DNA from: Pseudomonas sp. BBP2017 | GTDB lineage: Bacteria > Pseudomonadota > Gammaproteobacteria > Pseudomonadales > Pseudomonadaceae | Reading direction: 5' to 3' | NCBI RefSeq assembly: GCF_003024385.1 | Contig: NZ_PVZN01000015.1 | Span: 1-64,000 of the forward strand | DNA: 64,000 nt | Shown here: positions 41,803 through 51,700 of the stretch, in pieces | How positions within the stretch are numbered: the stretch's first letter is position 1 | How the letters are laid out: the number at the start of each line of letters is the position of its first letter | Notes under the pieces: model-generated | What the model saw: the letters and a program-made list of their open reading frames with translations, nothing else | Databases searched by the model: none | What the model was told of the DNA's origin: nothing | Translations under genes and position numbers: made by a program

Positions 41803-43491
41803 ATGCAGGCTGATTTCTGGAATGACAAGCGCCCGGCAGGCGTTCCTTCGAACATTGACATGAATGCTTACAAGTCTGTGGTCGAAGTGTTTGAGCGCTC
41901 GTGCAAGAAATTCGCGGACCGCCCGGCGTTCAGCAACCTGGGGGTGACCCTGACCTACGCCGAACTGGAACGTCACTCGGCGGCCTTTGCCGCTTATCTG
42001 CAGCAACACACCGATCTGGTCCCGGGCGACCGTATCGCGGTGCAGATGCCCAATGTGCTGCAGTATCCGATCGCCGTGTTTGGCGCCTTGCGCGCCGGGC
42101 TGATCGTGGTCAACACCAACCCGCTGTATACCGCTCGCGAGATGCGCCATCAGTTCAAGGATTCCGGGGCCCGGGCGCTGGTCTACCTGAACATGTTCGG
42201 CAAGCTGGTGCAGGAAGTACTGCCCGACACCGGTATTGAATTTCTGATTGAAGCGAAGATGGGCGACATGCTGCCGACGGCCAAGGGCTGGCTGGTCAAC
42301 ACCATTGTCGCCAAGGTCAAGAAGATGGTCCCGGACTACCATCTGCCCCAGGCTGTGGCCTTCAAGAGCGCGTTGAGTCAGGGGCGTGGCGTGGTGCCCA
42401 AGCAGGTCGCGCTGAGCCTCGACGATATTGCCGTGCTGCAATATACCGGCGGCACCACGGGCCTGGCCAAGGGCGCGATGCTGACCCACGGCAACCTGGT
42501 GGCCAACATGCTTCAGGTGCTGGCGTGTTTTTCCCAGCATGGCCCCGATGGGCAGCGGATGATCAAAGAGGGCCAGGAGGTGATGATCGCACCGCTGCCG
42601 CTCTACCATATCTATGCCTTTACCGCGAATTGCATGTGCATGATGGTGACTGGCAACCACAACGTGTTGATCACCAATCCACGAGACATCCCAGGTTTTA
42701 TCAAAGAGCTGAAAAAGTGGAAGTTCTCCGGGTTGCTTGGCCTGAACACATTGTTCGTGGCATTGATGAACCACCCGCAGTTCAAGAGCCTTGATTTCTC
42801 AGCCCTGAAAGTCACCAACTCCGGTGGTACAGCGCTGGTGACAGCCACAGCCGAGCGCTGGGAAAGCCTGACGGGCTGTCGCATTGTCGAAGGCTATGGC
42901 CTGACGGAAACTTCGCCGGTGGCCAGCACCAATCCGTATGGCAAGCTGGCGCGCCTGGGCACAGTGGGCATTCCAGTGCCAGGTACGGCATTCAAGGTCA
43001 TTGACGATGCAGGCAACGAACAGCCAATGGGCGAGCGGGGCGAATTGTGCATCAAGGGGCCGCAAGTGATGAAGGGCTATTGGCAGCACCCTGAGGCCAC
43101 AGCCGAGGCGCTTGATAGCGAGGGCTGGTTCAAGACCGGTGACATTGCGGTGATCGATGCTGATGGTTTTACCCGGATTGTCGATCGCAAGAAGGACATG
43201 ATCATTGTTTCCGGTTTCAACGTGTACCCGAACGAGATCGAAGAGGTCGTCATGGGCCATCCGCAAGTCGCCAACTGCGCGGTAATCGGCGTTCCAGACG
43301 AGCGTTCCGGCGAAGCCGTAAAGTTGTTTGTGGTGCCGCGTGAAGGCGGGGTGAGCCTTGAGGAGCTGAAGGCTTACTGCAAGGCCAACTTCACCGGCTA
43401 CAAAGTGCCCAAGCACATCGTGCTGCGCGATTCGTTACCGATGACGGCGGTGGGCAAGATCTTGCGCCGGGAGCTGCGCGATATCGCCTGA
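41803..43491 (+). CDS. fadD2: Long-chain acyl-CoA synthetase (first of the tandem)
   Basis: The 562-residue AMP-forming ligase activates fatty acids with CoA and ATP. It has the AMP-binding P-loop YTGGTTGLAKGAM near residue 213, VEGYGLTETSP and the C-terminal GWFKTGDIAVIDADGF with DRKKDMIIVSGFNVYPNEIE. The catalytic lysine in GKILRREL is near the end. By order and synteny with P. aeruginosa (fadD2 before fadD1) I call it fadD2. A REP palindrome separates it from the second ligase gene. Confidence 0.92.
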   Translation: MQADFWNDKRPAGVPSNIDMNAYKSVVEVFERSCKKFADRPAFSNLGVTLTYAELERHSAAFAAYLQQHTDLVPGDRIAVQMPNVLQYPIAVFGALRAGLIVVNTNPLYTAREMRHQFKDSGARALVYLNMFGKLVQEVLPDTGIEFLIEAKMGDMLPTAKGWLVNTIVAKVKKMVPDYHLPQAVAFKSALSQGRGVVPKQVALSLDDIAVLQYTGGTTGLAKGAMLTHGNLVANMLQVLACFSQHGPDGQRMIKEGQEVMIAPLPLYHIYAFTANCMCMMVTGNHNVLITNPRDIPGFIKELKKWKFSGLLGLNTLFVALMNHPQFKSLDFSALKVTNSGGTALVTATAERWESLTGCRIVEGYGLTETSPVASTNPYGKLARLGTVGIPVPGTAFKVIDDAGNEQPMGERGELCIKGPQVMKGYWQHPEATAEALDSEGWFKTGDIAVIDADGFTRIVDRKKDMIIVSGFNVYPNEIEEVVMGHPQVANCAVIGVPDERSGEAVKLFVVPREGGVSLEELKAYCKANFTGYKVPKHIVLRDSLPMTAVGKILRRELRDIA

Positions 43492-43500
43492 CATCCAGGG

Positions 43501-43557
43501 TGGGGCTTGCCCCGCGATGCGATGTACCTGACACATCGCATCGCGGGGCAAGCCCCA
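43501..43557. repeat. REP palindrome between the fadD genes
   Basis: A perfect 25-bp stem: TGGGGCTTGCCCCGCGATGC plus GATGT (43501-43525) pairs with its complement at 43533-43557 around a 7-base loop. It is the longest exact palindrome I found in the window. Confidence 0.85.
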
Positions 43558-43595
43558 CTTTTATGCATGAATCGGTTGTTTAGGTTTTTTACTCT

Positions 43596-43629
43596 AAAAA
43601 TGACCACTACATAATTAATAGTCATTTTT
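43596..43629. promoter_or_regulatory. AT-rich inverted repeat before fadD1
   Basis: AAAAATGAC (43596-43604) and GTCATTTTT (43621-43629) form a perfect 9-bp inverted repeat with a 16-base AT-rich spacer. It lies in the 230-base AT-rich stretch upstream of the second fadD. It may be an operator or hairpin; no known binding protein is identified. Confidence 0.4.
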
Positions 43630-43789
43630 GTGACTGTCTGGGCTGCTTTGGCTCTAGGCGGCTCATTGCAAAGCTGCTACTCTCGGCCCGCTTCTGATGA
43701 TCTGGTTTGCAATAAACCGTAATCTTATATCAATAATAATCGCATCGACTGCGGTGAAGAATTCGCTGGTGCTGGAGGAGTGGGCTTCC

Positions 43790-45487
43790 ATGATCGAAAA
43801 TTTTTGGAAGGATAAGTACCCAGCCGGGGTTGCGGCGCAAATCAACCCTGATGAGTACCCGAATATCCAGGCAGTATTGAAACAGTCCTGCCAACGCTTT
43901 GCTGACAAACCAGCCTTTAGCAACCTGGGCAAAACCATTACCTACGGCCAGCTGTACGAGTTGTCGGGGGCCTTCGCCGCCTACCTGCAGCAACATACTG
44001 ACCTGCAGCCCGGTGATCGTATCGCCGTGCAACTGCCCAACGTGCTGCAGTATCCGGTTGCCGTATTCGGCGCCTTGCGTGCGGGCCTTATCGTGGTGAA
44101 CACCAACCCGTTGTATACCGCGCGGGAAATGGAACACCAGTTCAATGATGCTGGCGCCAAGGCCCTGGTGTGCCTGGCCAACATGGCGCACCTGGCCGAA
44201 AAGGTCGTACCCAAGACCCAGATCAAACACGTTATTGTCACTGAAGTGGCCGATATGCTGCCACCGGTAAAGCGCCTGTTGATCAACAGCGTGATCAAGT
44301 ACGTGAAGAAAATGGTCCCGGCCTACCACTTGCCCAAGGCGCTGAAGTTCAATGATGTATTGAGCAAAGGCGCGGGCCAGCCGGTGAAGGAGGCGAGCCC
44401 CGACAGCAATGATGTGGCCGTGTTGCAGTACACCGGTGGCACCACCGGGGTGGCCAAGGGGGCGATGCTCACCCACCGTAACCTGGTGGCCAATATGCTG
44501 CAGTGCCGGGCGCTGATGGGCTCCAATCTCAATGAAGGTTGCGAGATCCTCATCACCCCGTTGCCGCTGTATCACATCTATGCCTTCACCTTTCATTGCA
44601 TGGCAATGATGCTGATCGGCAACCACAACATCCTGATCAGCAACCCGCGCGATTTGCCGGCGATGGTCAAGGAGTTGTCGAAGTGGAAGTTCAGCGGCTT
44701 TGTCGGGCTGAACACGTTGTTTGTTGCCCTGTGCAACAACGAAAACTTCCGCAAGCTGGATTTCTCGGCCCTGAAGATCACCCTGTCGGGCGGCATGGCC
44801 CTGCAGATGAGTGTCGCCGAGCGCTGGAAAGCAGTGACTGGCTGTGCCATCTGCGAAGGTTACGGCATGACCGAAACCAGCCCGGTGGCGGCGGTCAACC
44901 CGGCCGAGCAGAACCAGATCGGTACCATCGGTATTCCGGTGCCTTCGACCCTGTGCAAGATCATTAATGATGAGGGTATCGAACTGCCGTTGGGCGAAGT
45001 CGGTGAGTTGTGCGTCAAGGGCCCGCAGGTGATGAAGGGTTACTGGCAGCGCCAGGACGCCACCAACGAGATCCTCGACAGCGAAGGCTGGTTGAAGACT
45101 GGTGACATCGCGCTGATCCAGCCAGACGGTTACATGCGTATTGTCGACCGTAAGAAAGACATGATTCTGGTCTCTGGATTCAACGTCTATCCCAACGAGC
45201 TTGAAGACGTACTCGCTGCATTGCCGGGCGTGTTGCAGTGTGCGGCCATCGGTGTACCGGACGAGAAGTCCGGTGAAGTGATCAAGCTGTTCATCGTTGC
45301 ACGGCCTGGTGTGACGCTGACCAAAGAGCAGGTGATGGAGCACATGCGCGCCAATGTCACCGGCTACAAGGTGCCGCGTTTCATCGAGTTCCGTGATGCA
45401 CTGCCGACCACCAACGTCGGCAAGATCCTGCGTCGCGAGCTGCGAGATGAAGAGCTGAAAAAGCTGGGTCTGAAGAAGATCGCTTAA
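43790..45487 (+). CDS. fadD1: Long-chain acyl-CoA synthetase (second of the tandem)
   Basis: The 565-residue enzyme is closely related to the preceding ligase (both start with IENFW/ADFWND-like segments and share YTGGTTGVAKGAM). The C-terminal core GWLKTGDIALIQPDGYMRIV and DRKKDMILVSGFNVYPNELE are also conserved. ATG 43790 begins the conserved MIENFWKDKYPAG. The frame is open further upstream (43697) but runs through the AT-rich regulatory stretch. In P. aeruginosa the FadD1/FadD2 pair differ in preferred chain length; the same is likely here but unproven. Confidence 0.93.
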   Translation: MIENFWKDKYPAGVAAQINPDEYPNIQAVLKQSCQRFADKPAFSNLGKTITYGQLYELSGAFAAYLQQHTDLQPGDRIAVQLPNVLQYPVAVFGALRAGLIVVNTNPLYTAREMEHQFNDAGAKALVCLANMAHLAEKVVPKTQIKHVIVTEVADMLPPVKRLLINSVIKYVKKMVPAYHLPKALKFNDVLSKGAGQPVKEASPDSNDVAVLQYTGGTTGVAKGAMLTHRNLVANMLQCRALMGSNLNEGCEILITPLPLYHIYAFTFHCMAMMLIGNHNILISNPRDLPAMVKELSKWKFSGFVGLNTLFVALCNNENFRKLDFSALKITLSGGMALQMSVAERWKAVTGCAICEGYGMTETSPVAAVNPAEQNQIGTIGIPVPSTLCKIINDEGIELPLGEVGELCVKGPQVMKGYWQRQDATNEILDSEGWLKTGDIALIQPDGYMRIVDRKKDMILVSGFNVYPNELEDVLAALPGVLQCAAIGVPDEKSGEVIKLFIVARPGVTLTKEQVMEHMRANVTGYKVPRFIEFRDALPTTNVGKILRRELRDEELKKLGLKKIA

Positions 45488-45494
45488 GACAGTA

Positions 45495-45560
45495 ATCGCG
45501 GGGCAAGCCCGCTCCCACCGGGGTCTGATAACCCTTGTGGGAGCGGGCTTGCCCCGCGAT
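45495..45560. repeat. REP pair after fadD1
   Basis: ATCGCGGGGCAAGCCCGCTC (45495 onward) and the inverse GTGGGAGCGGGCTTGCCCCG (45537 onward) with a 17-base loop, between convergent fadD1 and the PuuB-like gene. Confidence 0.85.
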
Positions 45561-45570
45561 GCTTTTGGCC

Positions 45571-46878
45571 TTAGCGCAACTTCTCAAGCATCTGGTAATA
45601 CCACATCCCTGCCGCTAGCAACGGATTGCCCAGCACATCGCCCATGGGCACTTTGATGTGCTTGCAGCCAGCAAACGTATCGAACTTCTCCAGCGTACCG
45701 GTCAAGGCCTCGGCCATGATTTCGCCCATGATGTGGCTGGTGGCAATACCGTGCCCGGAGTAGCCCTGGCAGTACCAGACGTTGTCGGAAAGCTTGCCCA
45801 GCTGCGGAATGCGATTGACCACGATACCCATGGCACAACTCCACTGGAACTCGATCGGCACGCCCTTGAGTGCCGGGAAGGTGCGTTCGATGCACGGGCG
45901 CAGTTCGCCCGCGATATCCCGCGAGTCACGGCCTGAATAGTTGGCGCCACCGCCAAACAACAGGCGGCCGTCAGCGGTCAGGCGGTAGTAGTCGAGGACA
46001 AAGCGGCAGTCATACACCGCCAGGTCCTGAGGGTTGATCTGTGTGGCCAGTTCGCCCAACGGCGCGGTGGTGACAATGCCGCCCATGGCCGGGAAGATCT
46101 TGCCCTTGAGCTGTTTGTTTTCCAGTTTGTGGTAGACGTCGCCGGCCAGCAGGATCTGTTTGGCTTCGACCCGTCCTTGGGCGGTGACCACCGCAGGCTG
46201 GTCGCCATGGACGATGTCCAGCACCTCGGAGTTTTCGAAGATCTGCGCGCCCAGGCTGTGAGCTACGCGGGCTTCGCCCAGGCACAGGTTGAGCGGGTGC
46301 AAGTGCAGGTTGCGCAGGTTCTTCAGTGCGCCCAGGTACAGCGGGCTCTGCAGGTGTTCGGCCATGGCGTTGCGGTCGAGCAACTGCACCTGATCACCCA
46401 TGCCGCGGCGCTGTGCTTCGGCTTCAAACGCTTGCAGTTCGTGCATGTGCGAGGCTTTCATCGCCGCATGCAGATGGCCGCGCTTGAGGTCGCAGTTGAT
46501 GCCATAGCGTGCGACCCGTTGTTCGATGATCTGGTGCCCGCGCCAGCGCAGGTGCCAGATGAAATCGTCGACGTCTTCGCCGAGCTTTTCGCGCATCTGC
46601 TTGCGCATCGCCTCGTCACCCGAAAGGCTGCCAGTCACCTGGCCGCCGTTGCGACCGCTGGCGCCCCAGCCAATGCGGTTGGTCTCGACAATGGCGACTT
46701 TCAGGCCGCGTTCGGCCAGCTCGACGGCGCTGGCCACGCCGGTAAAACCACCACCGATGATTGCCACGTCGACCTTGACCGTGCCTTTGAGCGTCGGGTA
46801 CTGGGTGCTGTCATTGAGGCTGGCGGTGTAGTAGGAGGCACTGCGTTGAGCGGTGCCGGTATTCACGGCTGCGTTCAT
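45571..46878 (-). CDS. FAD-dependent oxidoreductase (gamma-glutamylputrescine oxidase type)
   Basis: The 435-residue flavoprotein has the FAD-binding VAIIGGGFTGVASAVELAER motif near residue 40, ASGRNGGQVTGSLSGDE and a C-terminal GYSGHGIATSHIMGE. This matches the DAO/PuuB family, which oxidises gamma-glutamyl-putrescine or related amines. The PuuA-like glutamine synthetase gene lies 30 bases upstream on the same strand, giving the first two steps of the Puu route. ATG 46878 follows AAGGA. Confidence 0.9.
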   Translation of the reverse strand: MNAAVNTGTAQRSASYYTASLNDSTQYPTLKGTVKVDVAIIGGGFTGVASAVELAERGLKVAIVETNRIGWGASGRNGGQVTGSLSGDEAMRKQMREKLGEDVDDFIWHLRWRGHQIIEQRVARYGINCDLKRGHLHAAMKASHMHELQAFEAEAQRRGMGDQVQLLDRNAMAEHLQSPLYLGALKNLRNLHLHPLNLCLGEARVAHSLGAQIFENSEVLDIVHGDQPAVVTAQGRVEAKQILLAGDVYHKLENKQLKGKIFPAMGGIVTTAPLGELATQINPQDLAVYDCRFVLDYYRLTADGRLLFGGGANYSGRDSRDIAGELRPCIERTFPALKGVPIEFQWSCAMGIVVNRIPQLGKLSDNVWYCQGYSGHGIATSHIMGEIMAEALTGTLEKFDTFAGCKHIKVPMGDVLGNPLLAAGMWYYQMLEKLR

Positions 46879-46908
46879 GAAAAATCCTTGGCGCAAAAAT
46901 AAAGTGGA

Positions 46909-48273
46909 TCAGGCCTGGGTCAGGTACCAGCGCCAGTCCTGTTCGCCGACTTCGGCCATGAACTGTCGGTACTCGGCACGTTTGACCGCCAGGTAGACAC
47001 CAAGAAAGGCTTCACCGAATGCCTCATGTGCCCAGTCCGAGGCCTCCAGAGCCTTGAGCGAAGTGAGCCAGTCGGTGGGCAGCAATTCCTTGGCCTGGGC
47101 ATAACCGTTGCCTTCGACCGGGGCCCCCGGGTCGAGCTGTTGGCGGATGCCCTGGTGCAGGCTGGCGAGGATCGCTGCGGCGGCCAGGTAGGGGTTGGCA
47201 TCGGCGCCACAGATACGGTGTTCGATATGCCGACTGTTGGCCGGACCACCGGGTACGCGCAGGCTCACAGTGCGGTTGTCGACACCCCAGGTCGGCGCCA
47301 GCGGTGCATAGCTGTTGGCCTGGAAGCGGCGGTAGGAGTTGGCGTTAGGGCAGAACAGCAGCAACGAATCGAGCAGGTGTTTGAGCATGCCGGCCACTGA
47401 CTGGCGCAGCAGCGGGGTGCCGGCTTTGTCTTCGCTGGCGAACAGGTTGTTGCCCTGGGCGTCAGCCAGGCTCACATGCATGTGCATGCCGGTGCCGGCC
47501 AGGTGATCGAATGGTTTGGCCATGAAACAGGCCTGCATGCCGTGCTTGTGTGCCACGCCTTTGACCAGGCGCTTGTAGCGCACCGCCTGGTCCATGGCCA
47601 GCAGTGCATCGCCATGTTCCAGGGTGATTTCGACCTGGCCCGGGGCGTATTCGGAAATCGCTGTGCGTGCCGGGATGCCTTGGGCCTTGCAGGCACTGTA
47701 AAGGTCGGCGAGGAACGGCTCGATCTGTTCCAGCTCGCGCAAGCCATAGACCTGAGTGCCGCGCGGACGTCCGCCATCGCTATCCAGGGCCGGTTGCGGG
47801 CGGCCGTGATGGTCGCGCTTCTGGTCCAGCAGGTAGAACTCCAGCTCGCAGGCCATGACCGGATGGTAACCCTCGGCCTTGAGCGCATCGATGACCTTGA
47901 CCAGCAGGTGGCGCGGATCGGCGATGGTGGCCGGCAGGCCTTCAGTGGGGTGCATGCTGACTTGCACCGCCGCCGTCGGAATCTGCCGCCAGGGCAAGCG
48001 CACCAGGCTGTTTTCCAGCGGATAGGCGCGGCAGTCGATATCACCGACGTCCCACACCAATCCTGAGTTTTCCACATCGTCGCCATTAAGGGTCAGGCCG
48101 AGAATGGTGCTGGGCAGGGGGCGACCGCTTTCATACACCGCCAGCAGTTCTTCGCGGTGCAACAGCTTGCCGCGGGGTACGCCGTTGGCATCGAGGATGA
48201 ACAGCTCGATCATCTCGATATCAGGGTTGTCAGCCAGGAATGTTCGGGCCTGTTCGATGGGGGCAAATTGCAT
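46909..48273 (-). CDS. Glutamine synthetase-like gamma-glutamyl-polyamine synthetase (PuuA/SpuI type)
   Basis: The 454-residue protein has the glutamine synthetase fold: IEMIELFILDANGVPRGKLL at the start and the metal-binding CELEFYLLDQ. The AGTGMHMHVSLADAQGNNLF and RRFQANSYAPLAPTWGVDNR segments complete the active site. It lacks the extended GlnA features and adenylylation loop, fitting the polyamine-specific PuuA/Spu group. It is upstream of the oxidase gene in an apparent two-gene unit. ATG 48273 starts at the usual place. Confidence 0.9.
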   Translation of the reverse strand: MQFAPIEQARTFLADNPDIEMIELFILDANGVPRGKLLHREELLAVYESGRPLPSTILGLTLNGDDVENSGLVWDVGDIDCRAYPLENSLVRLPWRQIPTAAVQVSMHPTEGLPATIADPRHLLVKVIDALKAEGYHPVMACELEFYLLDQKRDHHGRPQPALDSDGGRPRGTQVYGLRELEQIEPFLADLYSACKAQGIPARTAISEYAPGQVEITLEHGDALLAMDQAVRYKRLVKGVAHKHGMQACFMAKPFDHLAGTGMHMHVSLADAQGNNLFASEDKAGTPLLRQSVAGMLKHLLDSLLLFCPNANSYRRFQANSYAPLAPTWGVDNRTVSLRVPGGPANSRHIEHRICGADANPYLAAAAILASLHQGIRQQLDPGAPVEGNGYAQAKELLPTDWLTSLKALEASDWAHEAFGEAFLGVYLAVKRAEYRQFMAEVGEQDWRWYLTQA

Positions 48274-48713
48274 GCGGTTCTCGCTCGCGCCGTCAGGCGC
48301 ACAGGACTGTCTTCGCCAGAGGGCGACAGTCATAGACAGGAAGGCCAGGGCTGGCCGATGTAATCAGTCTAGGGCGAGAAAAACATCTGGTGGGCGGGCA
48401 TGGCGGCAGTGCCACAAGGCCCAGAAGGCGAGGATGATGTGAACCAGCGGGTTTTCCCCAGAGCGAGCCCGTACCTTCGGGAACGAAGGGCGCAACAGCG
48501 GTCGGGGCAAGCACAGGGGCGAAGTCATGCGCTGATACTCCCATGCCACTGAAGGTTCATTAAATCAGCCTTTGTATACCTTCAGGTTGCCCACCACTAA
48601 ACAATCATCCGGCTACCCGCGACCGTGCCGAGCGGGGGCAAATCTGCGACAATCGCAGCCCTTCCAATGCCGATCATGAAAAAGCAGGCTCACCTGCACT
48701 ACTAAAAGCCCCC
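48274..48713. other. Intergenic region between the PuuA-like gene and hrpA
   Basis: Holds the divergent promoters of the two genes and one weak small ORF (listed next). Several frames are open but do not look protein-like. No tRNA, REP or strong terminator is visible. Confidence 0.4.
48364..48528 (-). CDS. Possible small membrane protein (54 aa)
   Basis: An ATG at 48528 with GGGAG nine bases upstream opens a 54-codon frame (MTSPLCLPRPLLRPSFPKVR, then GENPLVHIILAFWALWHCRH). LVHIILAFWALW could span a membrane. It lies upstream of the PuuA-like gene on the same strand. The prolines and arginines could equally be those of noncoding GC-rich DNA, so this is tentative. Confidence 0.3.
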   Translation of the reverse strand: MTSPLCLPRPLLRPSFPKVRARSGENPLVHIILAFWALWHCRHARPPDVFLALD

Positions 48714-51700
48714 ATGACTGACCACGCTATCGACCAACTGCTGAAAAACCTCGACCACGCCATGATTGCCGAGCGCCATCGCTTGCGCCGGCAGCTGCAT
48801 GAACTGCGCAAGCGCCCAGACGAGGCAAAGCTGGCCCAGTGGGTCGACAAGGTCCAGGCTTCCTGTGCCCAGGTCACTGCGCGCAAGGCGAGCGTGCCGA
48901 GCATTCGTTACGATGACAGCCTGCCGATCGCCGCCAAGCGTGACGAAATCAAGAAAGTCCTCGCCGCGCATCAGGTGCTGATCATTGCCGGTGAAACCGG
49001 CTCGGGCAAAACCACCCAGTTGCCGAAGATTTGCCTGGAGCTGGGCCGTGGCCAGCATGGTCTTATTGCCCACACCCAGCCGCGGCGTATCGCGGCGCGC
49101 AGTGTTGCCACGCGGGTGGCCGAAGAGCTGGGCACGCCACTGGGGGCACTGGTCGGTTATCAAGTGCGTTTTGAAGACCAGAGCGACGCCAATACCCTGG
49201 TCAAGCTGATGACCGACGGTATTCTCCTGGCCGAAACCCAGCACGACCGTTTTCTCGAACGCTACGACACCATTATCGTCGACGAAGCTCACGAACGCAG
49301 CCTCAACATCGACTTCCTGCTGGGCTATCTGAAGACCCTGCTACCGCGACGTCCGGACCTCAAGGTGATCATCACCTCGGCGACGATTGATCTGGAGCGT
49401 TTCTCCAAACACTTCAACGACGCGCCGATCGTCGAGGTCTCCGGCCGCACCTACCCGGTGGAAACCTGGTACCGGCCATTGACCAGCGAGCAGGACGAGG
49501 AGGGCAACCGCGTAGAGGACGACCTCACCGTTGACCAGGCGATTCTCGCCACCCTCGACGAGATCGCCGCCCATGAGCGCAGCCAGGGCAAAGGTCCGGG
49601 TGACGTGCTGGTTTTTTTGCCCGGCGAGCGCGAGATTCGCGACGCTGCGGAAATGCTGCGCAAGGCGCAGCTGCGCCACACCGAGATCCTGCCGTTGTAT
49701 GCGCGTCTGTCGCCAGCCGAGCAGCAGAAGATTTTCCAGTCCCACCCTGGCCGGCGTGTGGTGCTGGCAACCAACGTTGCGGAAACCTCGTTGACGGTGC
49801 CGGGTATCCGCTATGTGATCGACAGCGGTACCGCGCGGATCAGTCGCTACAGCTACCGCGCCAAGGTTCAGCGTTTGCCAATCGAGGCGGTGTCACAAGC
49901 CAGTGCCAACCAGCGCAAGGGCCGTTGTGGCCGAGTCGAGCCGGGCATTTGCGTACGGCTGTACAGCGAAGAAGATTTCAATGCGCGGCCAGCGTTTACC
50001 GACCCCGAGATCCTGCGCACCAACCTCGCTGCGGTGATCCTGCAGATGCTGCACCTGCGCCTGGGTGAGATCGACGCCTTCCCGTTTATCGAGCCGCCGG
50101 ATGGCAAGGCGATCAGCGATGGCTTCAACCTGTTGCAGGAACTCTCGGCGGTCAACCGCGAGAACCAGCTCACCCCGCTTGGGCGTCAGCTGGCGCGCCT
50201 GCCGGTCGACCCGCGTCTGGGGCGCATGCTGCTCGAAGGTGCCAAGCAGGGCAGCCTCAATGAGTTGTTGATCGTCGCCAGTGCCTTGTCGGTGCAAGAC
50301 CCGCGAGAGCGCCCGCCAGAGCGTCAGCAAGCTGCCGACCAGGCGCATGCGCAGTGGAAAGACGCCGACTCGGATTTTGCCGCGCTGGTCAATCTGTGGC
50401 GTGGTTTTGAAGAGCAGCGCCTGGCCCTGACCGCCAGCCCGTTGCGCAACTGGTGCCGGAAAAACTTCCTCAATTATTTGCGTCTGCGTGAATGGCGCGA
50501 TGCCCATCGGCAGTTGAGCCTGATCTGCCGTGACCTGCAGCTAAGCATCAACAAAGAGCCGGCTGACTACCCGAAACTGCACAAGGCGATTCTATCCGGC
50601 CTGCTTAGCCAGATCGGCCAGAAGACCGAAGACGGCGACTACCTCGGCGCCCGTCAGCGGCGTTTCTGGGTGCACCCGTCGTCGGGACTGGGCAAGAAGC
50701 GCCCGCAGTGGATCATGACTGCCGAGCTGGTTGAAACCACCAAGCTCTATGCGCGCATGGTTGCCAAAATCGAACCGGACTGGATCGAACCACTGGCTAC
50801 TCACCTGATCAAGAAGAACCATTTCGAGCCGCACTGGGAGAAGAAGCGCGGCCAGGTGGTGGCTTACGAGCAGGTCACTCTGTATGGCCTGATTGTGGTC
50901 GGCCGCCGCCCGGTGCACTTCGGGCCGATTGACCCGGTGATGTCCCGCGAGCTGTTCATCCGCGAAGCGCTGGTGGGTGGTGAGATCCAGTCGAAGGCCA
51001 AATGCCTGAGCGCCAACCGCCGCCTGCTTGAACAGCTCGACGAGCTGGAGGCCAAGGCCCGGCGCCGGGATATTCTCGCCGATGACGAGACCCTGTACGG
51101 CTTCTACGAAGCGCGTTTGCCGGCAGAGATCCACCAGACGGCGACCTTCGACAGCTGGTACCGGGTCAACAGCCAGAAAGACCCGCAACTGCTGATCATG
51201 CGTGAAGAAGATGTCCTGGCGCGTGAAGCCAGCGAAGTCACTGCGGCGCAGTATCCCGACACCTTGCGCCTGGGCGACCTGAGCCTGGCATTGAGTTATC
51301 ACTTCGAGCCCAACCATCCGCGCGACGGCGTCACCGTGCGAGTGCCGGCGCCCTTACTGCCAAGCTTGCCGGGTGAGCGTCTGGAGTGGCTGGTGCCAGG
51401 CTTGCTCGAAGCCAAATGCATTGCCCTGGTGCGCAACCTGCCCAAGGCCCTGCGCAAGAACTTCGTACCGGTTCCGGACTTCGTCAAAGCGGCTTTGCAG
51501 CGCATGACCTTCGCCGAGGGCTCGCTGCCGCAGGCCCTGGGGCGTGAACTGTTGCGCATGACCGGCGCGCGGGTCAGCGATGAAGCCTGGGCCGAAGCGG
51601 CCGGGCAGGTGGACAATCACCTGAAGATGAACCTGGAAGTGCTCGATGGTCAGGGTAAATTTCTTGGTGAAGGCCGCGACCTGACCGAGTTGACCGCCCG

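Noticed and set aside
43730..45343. 537-codon reverse frame
   Set aside because: Antisense shadow of fadD1; no domain seen.
2601..45560. Repeated GCGGGGCAAGCCCGC elements as a CRISPR array
   Set aside because: They are scattered, palindromic and lie singly or in opposed pairs at gene ends, which is the REP pattern; no regular spacers exist.
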